Assembly: GCA_025526935.1 (NCBI GenBank)
Contig: JAHLKD010000030.1
Span: forward strand, 62,001 to 126,000
Source: Cladochytrium replicatum
Lineage: Eukaryota > Chytridiomycota > Chytridiomycetes > Cladochytriales > Cladochytriaceae
Length of the DNA: 64,000 nt
Direction: 5' to 3'
Both the position numbers and the translations under genes were made by a program. Shown one piece after another: positions 1 to 9,012 of the stretch. The notes under the pieces are model-generated. The model was not told the origin of the DNA, did no database searches, and was given only the letters and a program-made list of their open reading frames with translations. The stretch's first letter is position 1. Each line of letters opens with the position of its first letter.

Positions 1-879
1 CGACATCGGCGAGAATCGAAGAGTTACCGTCCGCAATGTTTGCAAACGGCCCGGCGTGCACAAAAACCGGTGTACCCTAAAGCAATGTAATGGGCTCCCC
101 GTCCTTACTGCTAGCGACAACCATGTCCCCAAGCCGTCTCCGCATGTCGTGCACGTCCCTCGTCAGCGCAAGGTTGCGGTGCTTGAGACGGTCGATCACG
201 GAAAGCTGGATCTTGGCCTTGTACTGTCCGTACGACTCGATCTGCCGAATTTGATCAGGCTGAGTTCATTCTTTATATTCCATTACCTCCGCAGGGTACA
301 ACCGAAGCTCCTCCGCCAATCGCACAATCAGCTTCGGTTTCTGCGCCATCGCAATATCAATGTCGCTATCGCCCACAGTAAATGTCGACCCTGAAAAATC
401 CACAAGATTGATCCATCGTACCTTGGCACTGGCCTCAACGGGGTGATCTTCAAATACTCCACAGGCCTGGCGTGGCCCCTCAAAAACCTAAACCCGCTCG
501 TGACCACGTTCTCCATGAGCATCGCGACTCATGGGTCCAACACCGCCAGGAACCGGCGTGATGGCCCTCGCGACACCTTTAACTCCTTCGAAATCAACGT
601 CTCCGACCCAACGCACGCCGGCCTTTTTGGTAGTCCGGGACGGCGTGGTGCCGACGTCGATCACCACGACGCCGGGTTTGAGCCATGAGGACTGGACAAA
701 GTTGGGGTGTCCGGTCGCGGCGACGAGGATATCGGCGGTACCGATCTGTGGTGATTTGTGAGTAAGGAGTTTGAAAGAGTGGGAGGATTGCTCACGATTT
801 CGGGGAGGTTGGCGGTTTTGGAGTGGCAAATTGTGACGGTTGCGTCGCCACGTCGGAGTAGAAGTGCTACTGGCATACC
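1..879 (-). pseudogene. C1-tetrahydrofolate synthase remnant (MTHFD/ADE3-MIS1 type), runs off left edge
   Basis: The minus strand encodes recognisable pieces of the trifunctional cytosolic/mitochondrial C1-THF synthase. They are the dehydrogenase/cyclohydrolase motif [16 protein letters not shown], then DVGTT, then [11 protein letters not shown], then the linker RPVEYLKITPLRPVP. A start of the formate-THF ligase half and GTPVFVHAGPFANI follow near the edge. The copy is broken. The roughly 150 N-terminal residues normally before GMPVA are absent. The frame shifts just after GVGPM (near 535). An in-frame TAG lies at 77-79. The ligase core, with its ATP-binding region of a few hundred residues, is missing between the DRL region and the HDMRRRLG segment. 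Short introns are still visible: a donor near 795, and one with an acceptor before IESYGQYKAK. The family assignment is sure. Calling it a pseudogene rests on several independent lesions, although assembly error at a contig edge could add some of them. Confidence 0.8.
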
Positions 880-1150
880 CTGAGATTCAGTTGCGATCAA
901 TTTTCTTTGAGGTAGAGAGTTGCGCGTGCGAGAGCGGTGTGCGGTTCTTCGTTTGGTGGACGTGTGTCGTTGTTCTCCGTTGTGATGAGAGAACGAATGG
1001 CGAGCAAGCGCGGAGCAAGCTCGAAGATGCTATAGTACCTGCTCGCTCTACCGTGAATACGTTAATGCTATCATGTATTTGAAAGCATCGCTATTTTTAA
1101 AACCAGCTCAAAGTGTTCAATCTCTACACGTGTGTTTTCTACGCTTCTTG

Positions 1151-2103
1151 ATGTCGCGCTGGTTCTCCGTCCTCGTTCTATGCCTGGCCCTGCTGGCCTC
1201 CACCGTCAACGCTGTATGGGACGAGAACGACCACCGCATCTTTGACCTTGTGTGTGAATACAATCTCACACTGGACGGTTTCTAACGGCTTTTCCAGACC
1301 GATGCACTCGTCTCCCTCAAAGGCAAAGATGTCAACTTCTACTCGATCCTGCAGTCTCCTCCCACCGCTTCCTCTTCAGAACTCAATAAAGCATACCGCA
1401 AGATCTCCCTCGCGGTGCACCCGGACAAGAATCCGGACCCAGAAGCCGTAAAACTGTACCAGATCCTGACCGGCATCATTAGCGTGCTCAAGGACCCGGA
1501 AACAAGAGAAAAATACGATTACCATCTGAAGAATGGGATCCCCCGCTGGAGGGGCACTGGGTAAGAATTATAGCACACAATATTACAAAAGTTCCTAATA
1601 TTTTTCTCGTTTGTAGTTATTACTACCAACGCTACAAGCCCGGCTTCGTCGTTATCTCAATCTTTATCCTTGCATGCATCTCCTTTGTTCAGTTCGCCTC
1701 AGCATGGGCGATCTACTACCGTGACCTCGCACGCGCCAAAGAGGACGCACAACTCCTGAACCAGGTCTCGAACAAAACCAAAAGGGCGTTGAAAAAGTCA
1801 AAGAAGGCCGGCACCGCCGGCTCGAAGACCTCGCTGGACGAAGGGTCTGCTGATGAAGTTCCTGAGATCGAGTTGCCCAGTCCCCCGAGTTACAAGGACG
1901 TCATTCTGATTCAGTTGCCTCTGTGGGTTGTGTCGACCATTATTGGTCTCGTGAGCGGGAAGAAGCAGGAGAAGGAAGGGGATATTGCTGTGAATGGAGA
2001 GGCGGAGGTTGTGGAGGATGTAGGTTGTGGAGGATGTTCAAACCGTGCCAGGATCCGGGAAGATAGGAAGGAGACAAAAGCGTGGAAACGCTTCTGGAAC
2101 TGA
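1151..2103 (+). CDS. ER membrane J-domain protein (ERJ5-like)
   Basis: Three exons (1151-1249, 1298-1560, 1617-2103) give 282 residues. A signal peptide (MSRWFSVLVLCLALLASTVNA) is followed by a J-domain at about residues 45-110, with the HPD triad in AVHPDKNPD and the helix IV signature PETREKYDYHL. A first membrane span lies in the FVVISIFILACISFVQF segment, then a lysine-rich loop, then a second hydrophobic span (IQLPLWVVSTIIGLVSG) and a basic tail. This matches fungal Erj5-type DnaJ proteins of the ER membrane, which recruit lumenal Hsp70 (Kar2/BiP) during protein folding. Both introns are short (48 and 56 bp). The first has a CTAAC branch site just before TTTTCCAG. The start is the first ATG giving a signal peptide. 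No close downstream partner suggests co-regulation. Confidence 0.85.
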
Positions 2104-2346
2104 GTCTGAGGCGGGAACACCCTCAATTAGCAGGAGGAAGTAATTACTCCAATATTTTTTGAATACCAGTGCCTTGAACCTCGTTGAGTGTTGCGGAGGA
2201 AATTAGAGTTTGCGGCACGGAAAAACAAACATAATCGGAAAAATTCCGAGTCGGCACCTCAAAAGCAACAAACGACCAGATCACCGCAAGCAAAGGCTAC
2301 CCGAACACGAAGTTCACATAACACAAAAAAATACTTGCTCAAAAAC

Positions 2347-3048
2347 ATGGCCGCTGCATCTACCTGGCTCAAGCCAACCCCCTGGATCAACATCAACCAC
2401 CCCTCGATCCAATCCCAAGCCCACCTCCTCACCTCCCCACACTCCACCTCGAAATCCAAAGCCCTCGCCATCTTCCGCTTCGTCCGCGACGACATCAAAT
2501 TCGGCTTCTCCCCCTCCTTCTACAACATCAACGCTTCCGACGTCCTCGCCCAAAAAATCGGCTTCTGCACGCCGAAAACCACCCTCTTCGTTGCCCTCTG
2601 TCGCGCATCAGGAATCCCGTCGCGCATGCGCTTTGCGAGTCTCCGCGCGGACGTGCTCTACGGCTTCGGGATTCCGCTCGAGAAGCTGGATCACGGGTAC
2701 GCCGAGGTGATGCTGGACGGGAAGTGGGTCCAAGTGGACTCGTATACGGTCGACAGCGAGCTTGCGGAGAAAGCGCGGGAGAGGCTGAGGAGTGAAGGGA
2801 GGAAGTGCGGGTATGGGATCGATCTGGAAGGGACGACGGAATGGGATGGGGAACGCGACGCGTACGTTCAGAAGACGGCGGGGAACTTGATCGAGGACTG
2901 GGGAGATTTTGAGGATGTCGAGGGGTTCTATGGTTCCAACAAAGTGACGCAGAATCACAAGTATTCCTGGCCATTCACGTTGGCGTTGAGATTTCTACTC
3001 TCTGGCCCGAACAACAGGATTGTGGAGGTTCGAGATGAGAAAATCTGA
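2347..3048 (+). CDS. Transglutaminase-like superfamily protein
   Basis: An intronless frame of 233 residues from the ATG at 2347. The frame stays open for 53 more codons upstream but contains no ATG there. The middle of the protein has a transglutaminase-like (papain-like fold) arrangement: a Cys in KIGFCTPKTTLFVALCRASGIPSR, a His in LDHGYAEVMLDGKW, and an Asp in VQVDSYTVD. This is the usual Cys-His-Asp order and spacing of these domains. The N-terminal half (FRFVRDDIKFGF) fits the helix that normally precedes the catalytic Cys. No signal peptide or membrane span is visible, so a soluble intracellular protein is likely. Bacterial and fungal relatives are mostly uncharacterised, and whether it works as a protease, amidase or cross-linking enzyme cannot be told from sequence. 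Confidence 0.7.
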   Translation: MAAASTWLKPTPWININHPSIQSQAHLLTSPHSTSKSKALAIFRFVRDDIKFGFSPSFYNINASDVLAQKIGFCTPKTTLFVALCRASGIPSRMRFASLRADVLYGFGIPLEKLDHGYAEVMLDGKWVQVDSYTVDSELAEKARERLRSEGRKCGYGIDLEGTTEWDGERDAYVQKTAGNLIEDWGDFEDVEGFYGSNKVTQNHKYSWPFTLALRFLLSGPNNRIVEVRDEKI

Positions 3049-3333
3049 ACTGAATAGTCTTTTCTGTCTGGGCATAGCCCTCATCTTGTCCGTTCGGCAA
3101 CAAAATTTTGAAGTGATCAAGATGAGCAAATTTTGAATGAGGCCCTCAGCCCTTTGGACTTTGCGGTGGCCGTTTGTTGCTTGGTAGCTGACCATTGGTA
3201 GACTCTTTGTTGAATTAAAGAAGGCGGAACTAGTCCTAACTTTCGTGGGTTTGGTCAACTTCAAATTTTCTGTCCAACTTGCGGTAATTGGGTCTTGCAC
3301 CCCCACCTATGTCATCCCTGATTAATCGGGGAT

Positions 3334-3344
3334 CTATATAAAAA
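3334..3344 (+). promoter_or_regulatory. TATA box of first LTP-like gene
   Basis: CTATATAAAAA lies about 35-40 bases before the ATG at 3376. This implies a very short 5' leader and a strong, focused promoter. Confidence 0.6.
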
Positions 3345-3375
3345 GGACCAAACAATCCCTCGAACGACTTGCACC

Positions 3376-4629
3376 ATGCCTTCGTTAGTCTCGTCCGCCG
3401 GAACAACCGCTACAGCCTACAGCACAAACACCAATGCGTGCATCGGGCTCCTCCCGTCCCTCAGTGTATGCGGCGGCTCTCTGCCATCCAAAGCCTGCTG
3501 TGAAGCTCTAAACATCATCACCACTTCAGGATGTTTCTGCAACCCGCTCCTCGACACCCTCCTCGGCTCCTCCAACGCCCCGCTACTCAGATACCTCCTC
3601 CTTCCCCTCTGTGCGATCGGCAACCCGCTCGACAAGTGGATCGTGCCCTGCACGCCCTTCACACAGAAAACGTATAACGGCGGAAAATGCGTGAAATCCG
3701 ACGTGCAGCTCGACGCCGAGCGCGTGAACAACGTGATCGGGTTCTCGACGTTGCTGTTCAACGAAAACACCGTGGCGTACAACAACGTCTCGAGCGGGTG
3801 TTTCAGCTACGCCAGTTTCAGCTCGCAAGCGAAAGCGTTCATCTCGAGCAACTTTGCAACAAGTGTTCCGTACGGCGTCGGGCTGTACGATTCTTTTGAC
3901 AGATCACTGGAGTACCTTGCGCTATTTGCCGGTGCGGTGACAAAAGACATGTGGTGGCTGCCTCAAGTCAACGTGACGACAGCATCAACAGTCAAAATGG
4001 CATCGGATGGCACTTCCCTCACACTGGGCAACCTTGGCAACAGCAGCTACTACAGTGGTTCAGTCCCATACGGTCTCACCTGGTCCGAGATCAAAATGTC
4101 CTTCAAAGGCTGCGACTCCACGATCGCCCAACTAACAGTCCTCGACTTCCCATCCTTAACCGAAAACCCCCTGAGTCGTCAGTACCCCATCGTCGTCGGC
4201 CCCGTCATGAAGAGCCTGTCCCACTTTCTCGATTTCGCAGACTACGGCCCCCTCAACATCTGCAAGTTCCACACAAAATACTGTGCGGGGAAGTACTCGC
4301 AGTACCCAAACGAGGAAGAATGCATTAGGTTCGTGACGTCGTTGCCAAAGATCAGCCCGACGTGCGGGAACGCAGGCGCGATGGCGGGAAACTCGACGAT
4401 GTGTAGGTTTAAACACCAGTGGATGTCGGCTGTGAACCCCGAGGTGCATTGCCCACATATCGGGTACAATAGCGAAGCGTGCACGGAGGAAAACTGCGGG
4501 CCGTTGGGAGATGCGTCCATGTTTGTGACGACAAATTCGGTCGAGGATGGGATGCGTGCTGCTGCGATCACATCGAATGCCACTGTGTTGAGGGAGGGAT
4601 TCGCTTGGAGGTTCCCAAGGGTGTGCTAG
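3376..4629 (+). CDS. Cysteine-rich protein with LTP-like eight-cysteine N-terminus, copy 1
   Basis: Single exon, 417 residues, not a family I can name. Residues 22-92 contain eight cysteines in the order C-x9-C-x8-CC-x10-CFC-x23-C-x12-C (C22, C32, C41, C42, C53, C55, C79, C92). This is the order and approximate spacing of plant non-specific lipid-transfer proteins. The remaining 320 residues have conserved blocks shared with the copy at 5672: YGVGLYDSFDRSLEYLALFAGAVTK, MWWLPQVNVTTAS, FLDFADYGPLNICKFHTKYC, and a C-terminal Cys-rich part (CRFKHQWMSAVNPEVHCPHIGY). Several N-x-S/T sites and many paired cysteines suggest an extracellular protein, yet the N-terminus (MPSLVSSAGTTATAYSTNT) is not a classical signal peptide. 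A TATA box sits about 40 bases upstream. The LTP resemblance is a cysteine-pattern match only, and function is unknown. Confidence 0.75.
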   Translation: MPSLVSSAGTTATAYSTNTNACIGLLPSLSVCGGSLPSKACCEALNIITTSGCFCNPLLDTLLGSSNAPLLRYLLLPLCAIGNPLDKWIVPCTPFTQKTYNGGKCVKSDVQLDAERVNNVIGFSTLLFNENTVAYNNVSSGCFSYASFSSQAKAFISSNFATSVPYGVGLYDSFDRSLEYLALFAGAVTKDMWWLPQVNVTTASTVKMASDGTSLTLGNLGNSSYYSGSVPYGLTWSEIKMSFKGCDSTIAQLTVLDFPSLTENPLSRQYPIVVGPVMKSLSHFLDFADYGPLNICKFHTKYCAGKYSQYPNEEECIRFVTSLPKISPTCGNAGAMAGNSTMCRFKHQWMSAVNPEVHCPHIGYNSEACTEENCGPLGDASMFVTTNSVEDGMRAAAITSNATVLREGFAWRFPRVC

Positions 4630-5671
4630 ATTTGGCCCTCGGTTTTTGAACATGTTTTTCATATCTCCATCATTTGTAATTTTTTGGGGCTGTTTGTATG
4701 TTGTTTCTACTTGTCAGTCAGTTTCCTTCATCAGTTCGAGCGTTTGTTTTAGTTGTTTCTTTGAATGGAAGATCGGGTTGTTATTGATTAGAAGAAGGGC
4801 AGAAAGTGGGCGAGTTCAATTAATGATTAGGCTCATCACGTTTGTATTCATTATTGGGACGTAATTTCAAGTTACTGGGACTTTTCGATTTATTCCTGAT
4901 TTCCAGAAATTTCCCGAGTTATACTAAAAATTGTGTTCCAAAGCGCCGAGGCAAGTGCAGCAAACAATCAGAAGAAAAGCTTAATATTTGCGGCAAAAAT
5001 GTCATAGTTTGATCTCGCTAGCGGAGTGCAACAGTCCAAAGTCCTTGTGGCTGCAGTGCCTTACGCTCCGCAATTCCTTTCTCAACGGTAAAGCACTGAA
5101 GTGTATTTCCGGATGCTCAGATTCTGTTTACGGAATCTACAAACACAATGCTATATAAGTATGTAGCTCAGAAACATAGTCACTGTAAAGCACCCAATTG
5201 ACCGTGAACTAAGAACTAAAACTTACTAACACTTTCCCTCCAAAGCTGAAAACCTCCACAACCATTAAATGCAACACTCTAGTTCACAGTAGTGATAAGC
5301 AATCATAGATCAACGAATATTTCACTTTGGTGAAGAGTCCTGGAGGGGGACCAACAACAACTATCAAGATCGACTATGGCATTCCCACGGTAGTCTCGAC
5401 TAGTTAAAGGTAGAGGATTACCAGGAATCATGCAGATTCCAACGCTGTAGGCGATCCAATTGGTATGTGAGCGGGAAAGTCGCTTTTGGACTGGAGCAGG
5501 TGGCACTTGGGCACTGAGCACTTAAAAAAATTTGATAAGGAATGAAAAACTTTTCATCCAGCGACTTTGTGCACTTGGCAGCCATTTCTTTCGTGTATCC
5601 ATTCAGCGCATTTAAAAGAGAGAACAGAATGCCCATTCTTCAACAAACAAGCTTGATCATACCACGCGAGC
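4630..5671. other. Intergenic, promoter region of copy 2
   Basis: About 1 kb without a convincing gene. The long antisense and overlapping frames here have no family features. A TATA-like ATTTAAAAG occurs near 5608-5616, about 60 bases before the next ATG. Confidence 0.4.
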
Positions 5672-6916
5672 ATGCCTGCTCTTGTCTCCTCAGTCGTCGC
5701 ATCTGTCACCACAAACACCAACGTGTGCATTGGGTTGCTTCCATCCCTCAGCGCATGCTCCGGCACGCTTCCTTCGAAAGCATGCTGCGCAGCTCTCAAC
5801 GATATAACCACCGCCGGCTGCTTCTGCAACCCTTCGCTCGACACTCTTCTGGGCCAAACAAATGCTTCCCTCATGCGGTACCTCCTTCTCCCGATCTGCG
5901 CAATCTCCAACCCTCTTGAAAAGTGGATCGTACCTTGCTCCCCGTTCACCAAGAAGACCTACAACGGGGGCTCGTGCGCGAAATCCGATGTGCAACTCGA
6001 TGCTGAGCGGATCCAGAACGTGATCGGGTTCGCAACATTGCTCTTTGGCGAGAACACTGTGCACTACAACAACGCGTCCAGCGGGTGCTTCGATTACAAG
6101 GGTTTCACTGCAAAGTCGAAGCCGTTCATCTCGAGCAACTTCTCGACCAGCGTTCCGTACGGCGTCGGGCTATATGACTCCTTCGACCGTTCGCTCGAGT
6201 ACCTGGCTCTGTTTGCCGGGGCGGTCACGAAGGACGTGTGGTGGCTTCCGCAAATCAATGTCACGACAGCTTCGTCCATGAAATTGGCAGCTGACGGGAG
6301 TGGAGTTACGTTGGGCAATCTCGGAAACAGCAGCTTCTACGGAGGGCAAGTCGTTCAGGGTATCACATGGACGGAAGTTGGAATGAGCTTTAAAGGATGC
6401 GAAACCACCATATCCCAGCTCAATGTCCTGGACAAGCCCACTCTGACCGAGAACCCCCTGAGCACAAAGTACCCTATGGTCGTCGGCGGCGTCATGAAAA
6501 GTCTCCCCTACTTCCTCGACTTTGCAGACTACGGCCCTCTCAACATCTGCAAGTTCCACACAAAGTACTGTGCCGAGAAGTACCCGCAATACTCTAGCGA
6601 GGCAGAGTGCGTCAGGTTCGTGACTTCATTACCGCGGTTCAGCCCGACCTGCGGCATTTCGGGCGCGTTCTCTGGAAACTCGACACTGTGCAGGTTCAAG
6701 CATCAGTGGATGTCGGCTGTGAACCCCGAGGTGCATTGCCCGCATATAGGGTACAACAGCGAAGCGTGTGCAGAAGACAATTGCGGGCCGCTTGGCGATC
6801 CATCGAACTATGTTATTCCAAAGTCAGTCGAGGACGGAATGTATTCTGCGGCGATTGCATCGAACGCGACGGTGTTGAAGCCCGGTTTTGCGTGGAGGTA
6901 CCCGAGAATATGCTGA
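5672..6916 (+). CDS. Cysteine-rich protein with LTP-like eight-cysteine N-terminus, copy 2
   Basis: Single exon, 414 residues, a clear paralogue of the 3376 gene along its whole length. The N-terminal module keeps all eight cysteines: CIGLLPSLSAC, then SKACCAALNDITTAGCFC, then LLPICAISNPLEKWIVPC. The conserved blocks YGVGLYDSFDRSLEYLALF, WWLPQINVTTAS, FLDFADYGPLNICKFHTKYC and CRFKHQWMSAVNPEVHCPHI follow in the same order. It ends with the same WRYPRIC-type cysteine terminus. Again there is no obvious hydrophobic signal peptide, and the protein starts MPALVSSVVASVTTNTNVC. The copies are tandem on one strand, about 1 kb apart, which suggests unequal crossing-over. The molecular role is unknown. 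The pattern suggests binding of a hydrophobic ligand or a structural extracellular role, but that is inference. Confidence 0.75.
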   Translation: MPALVSSVVASVTTNTNVCIGLLPSLSACSGTLPSKACCAALNDITTAGCFCNPSLDTLLGQTNASLMRYLLLPICAISNPLEKWIVPCSPFTKKTYNGGSCAKSDVQLDAERIQNVIGFATLLFGENTVHYNNASSGCFDYKGFTAKSKPFISSNFSTSVPYGVGLYDSFDRSLEYLALFAGAVTKDVWWLPQINVTTASSMKLAADGSGVTLGNLGNSSFYGGQVVQGITWTEVGMSFKGCETTISQLNVLDKPTLTENPLSTKYPMVVGGVMKSLPYFLDFADYGPLNICKFHTKYCAEKYPQYSSEAECVRFVTSLPRFSPTCGISGAFSGNSTLCRFKHQWMSAVNPEVHCPHIGYNSEACAEDNCGPLGDPSNYVIPKSVEDGMYSAAIASNATVLKPGFAWRYPRIC

Positions 6917-7104
6917 TCGCAAACTTAGGATTCAGTTGAGGGCTAGCTTGAGGATAAGTGCCATTATGCATGTGTTACCTCTATCTATGTTCTGAATTTC
7001 AAAACGCACCGTATTTTCCTCATCAATGTATCTGGATGTCGTGATATTATGTTTTTGAGTCAACACAAAATTGGTCAGTTTCAAGCTGAAGACATCTGGT
7101 AGCC

Positions 7105-8517
7105 TCATCTCCAAAGCTTTAGTTTAGAGAAGAACGTGCTCTTGTTTGGTGGCGACGCCTCAGTCGCTGATAACAACCGTTCGATATCATGGAACGAAGA
7201 CTTTGCCATTCGGACTCCGTTCCATTCAATCAGCTGCAATTTTGACGCTAGCAAGCCTTCGATCACCAATTTGCAATCAACATGGTTCGCGCGTCGTAGT
7301 TCTGTCCCGTCACCTGCTGCGCGCCTTTCAGAAAATCCTCTCAAACGGAAAGTGTGAAGCGAATCACTGTCGGCCAAGTCGCGAAGAAGCTTCAACATGG
7401 TCTCTCCGGTTTCATGTAAGCCCCCGACGTATAGCGCTCTTAACCCTGTGTGAGATCGAACAATCGCACCGAGTTCCTCCAAACTTAGGGCACGAACACT
7501 TCCCGGTGACAGACTTAACGATTTCAATGCCGAAAATCTCTCTAGAACTGCAAGGCTGCCAACTTCCTCTGAGTGGAGCAAATCAAGCCTTTCCACGTAC
7601 GATAACGCTGATGTTCCGCCAGCGGAAGCACAAGCGCCAGCAATTGTCTCCTTGCTGCCTTCGATTGTGAGAACACAGAGTCTGATGGATGGGTTGGAAT
7701 TCAGGGCACTGATTACCAGCGACAGTCCGGCAGTTGACCATCCGTAACTACCGAATCCCAATCTAAGCTCTCGGAGCTTCTTGCATTGAGCTAAAAACTG
7801 CAGTATAGGTGATGTTTTGGCTGAAGTCGACATAAGTGGGAACACAGAGGTAGCCTCCCAGTCAAGGCACTCCAATGTGTCGGCGTGATGCGTCATTGCA
7901 CTGCCAAGTGCCGTCTCGAGCTCATCCATGCGTTCAAAAGCAAGTGACCCCACAATTGCAAGAGAAAAGCTCCTGAGTGAGTGTAAATGTGGCAATGCCA
8001 TTGCGAGAGACTCCAGTGCAGCGATTGCAGTCTGAGATTTGGAAAATCGGGATACTTTCATCGATATCTGAAGAGTTTGAAGGTTGCTATTCGCTGCAAA
8101 ATGCTCCATTAAACGAGTGAAGTCATCCGCACATGGAAGAGCGCCTGATTCCGTGGCAAGATCATTGTTGTGGTGGTACAATCGAACGTTAGCCTCACTG
8201 ACCGACTTTGGCAGAGTCCATAGTCGCTCTCGGAGGGAGGGTTCCACATCTGAATCTCCAAAGCTCGCAGTGCAGTCGACCTTGAGTTTCCGAATACGAG
8301 ATAAGAGGTTTGGATGGTTTCCGATTGCATCAAAGAAGCGGGTCACGCTGACTTGGCTTTTGCGCGAAAAGCTAAACCATATTTGACCCACAAATGCTGG
8401 CAGTAGCATGTCTCTGAATTTCTGGCACGTTTTAGCGAGGGTGTATAAATCATCTTCGTACAACCATGCTGAGATGGGCAACAGAATCTCTGGAGGAAGC
8501 TCGGTGAAGGTGGCCAT
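7105..8517 (-). CDS. F-box protein with leucine-rich C-terminal part
   Basis: Single exon, 470 residues. The first 45 residues form an F-box: FTELPPEILLPISAWLYEDDLYTLAKTC, with the LPxEIL start and the spaced hydrophobics that contact Skp1. The rest has irregular leucine-rich stretches (LQTLQISMKVSRF, LRELRLGFGSYGW, LRALYVGGLHE) like the substrate-binding solenoid of FBXL proteins. The likely role is a substrate receptor of an SCF ubiquitin ligase. The substrate cannot be predicted. The gene lies on the opposite strand between LTP-like copies 2 and 3, so the tandem array is interrupted. F-box/LRR genes are numerous in fungi, and a small F-box relic also occurs at 30,397 in this window. Confidence 0.75.
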   Translation of the reverse strand: MATFTELPPEILLPISAWLYEDDLYTLAKTCQKFRDMLLPAFVGQIWFSFSRKSQVSVTRFFDAIGNHPNLLSRIRKLKVDCTASFGDSDVEPSLRERLWTLPKSVSEANVRLYHHNNDLATESGALPCADDFTRLMEHFAANSNLQTLQISMKVSRFSKSQTAIAALESLAMALPHLHSLRSFSLAIVGSLAFERMDELETALGSAMTHHADTLECLDWEATSVFPLMSTSAKTSPILQFLAQCKKLRELRLGFGSYGWSTAGLSLVISALNSNPSIRLCVLTIEGSKETIAGACASAGGTSALSYVERLDLLHSEEVGSLAVLERFSALKSLSLSPGSVRALSLEELGAIVRSHTGLRALYVGGLHETGETMLKLLRDLADSDSLHTFRLRGFSERRAAGDGTELRRANHVDCKLVIEGLLASKLQLIEWNGVRMAKSSFHDIERLLSATEASPPNKSTFFSKLKLWR

Positions 8518-9012
8518 GCCAGGAATACACAGTCGCTTAACAGCCTACGAGTGTTGAAAAATTTTAACCTTCCAAAAAGGGGCTGAGGTTAATTTTTGGA
8601 GTTTATTCAATTGACTTCCACAGATCCAGTATGAACGAAATGTGCTCGCTCTGAGTATTTGTCCGCAAAGCACCCGGAGGAATCATTAATTGACAATTCA
8701 GAAAGTTCTGTTGGCAAGAAACAAGCCCATATTCACTTGATCATCAGACATTTAAAGGGAGCACTTTACTACACTTGTGGAGCTATGTAATCGAGCACAC
8801 TTCACAAGAAAAAGGATAACGAAGGCTGGGAAAGAACGAAGGTTGGTTCTTGGCAGTGTGAGAAGAGAAATTTGTGCAGCCATTTCGCTCATTTCCCTGA
8901 ATATCAATGCTGTAGACGGATCATTCAACGAACCCGATCCGGAGCTCTTCAACACATAAATGAGAGGAAAGTGTCGCCTTTGAAACCGTCAAAACTCGAT
9001 CCCCAAGAAAGA
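8518..9012. other. Intergenic between F-box gene and LTP-like copy 3
   Basis: Divergent spacer of about 500 bases. Around 8,870-8,890 (TTTGTGCAGCCATTTCGCTC) it resembles the upstream region of copy 2, consistent with duplication that included promoter DNA. No gene is supported here. Confidence 0.4.

Noticed and set aside
3417-3785. Antisense and alternate frames over the LTP-like genes (also at 4156, 5690, 6170)
   Set aside because: Shadows of high-GC coding sequence; no family features, and the paralogous sense frames explain the conservation.
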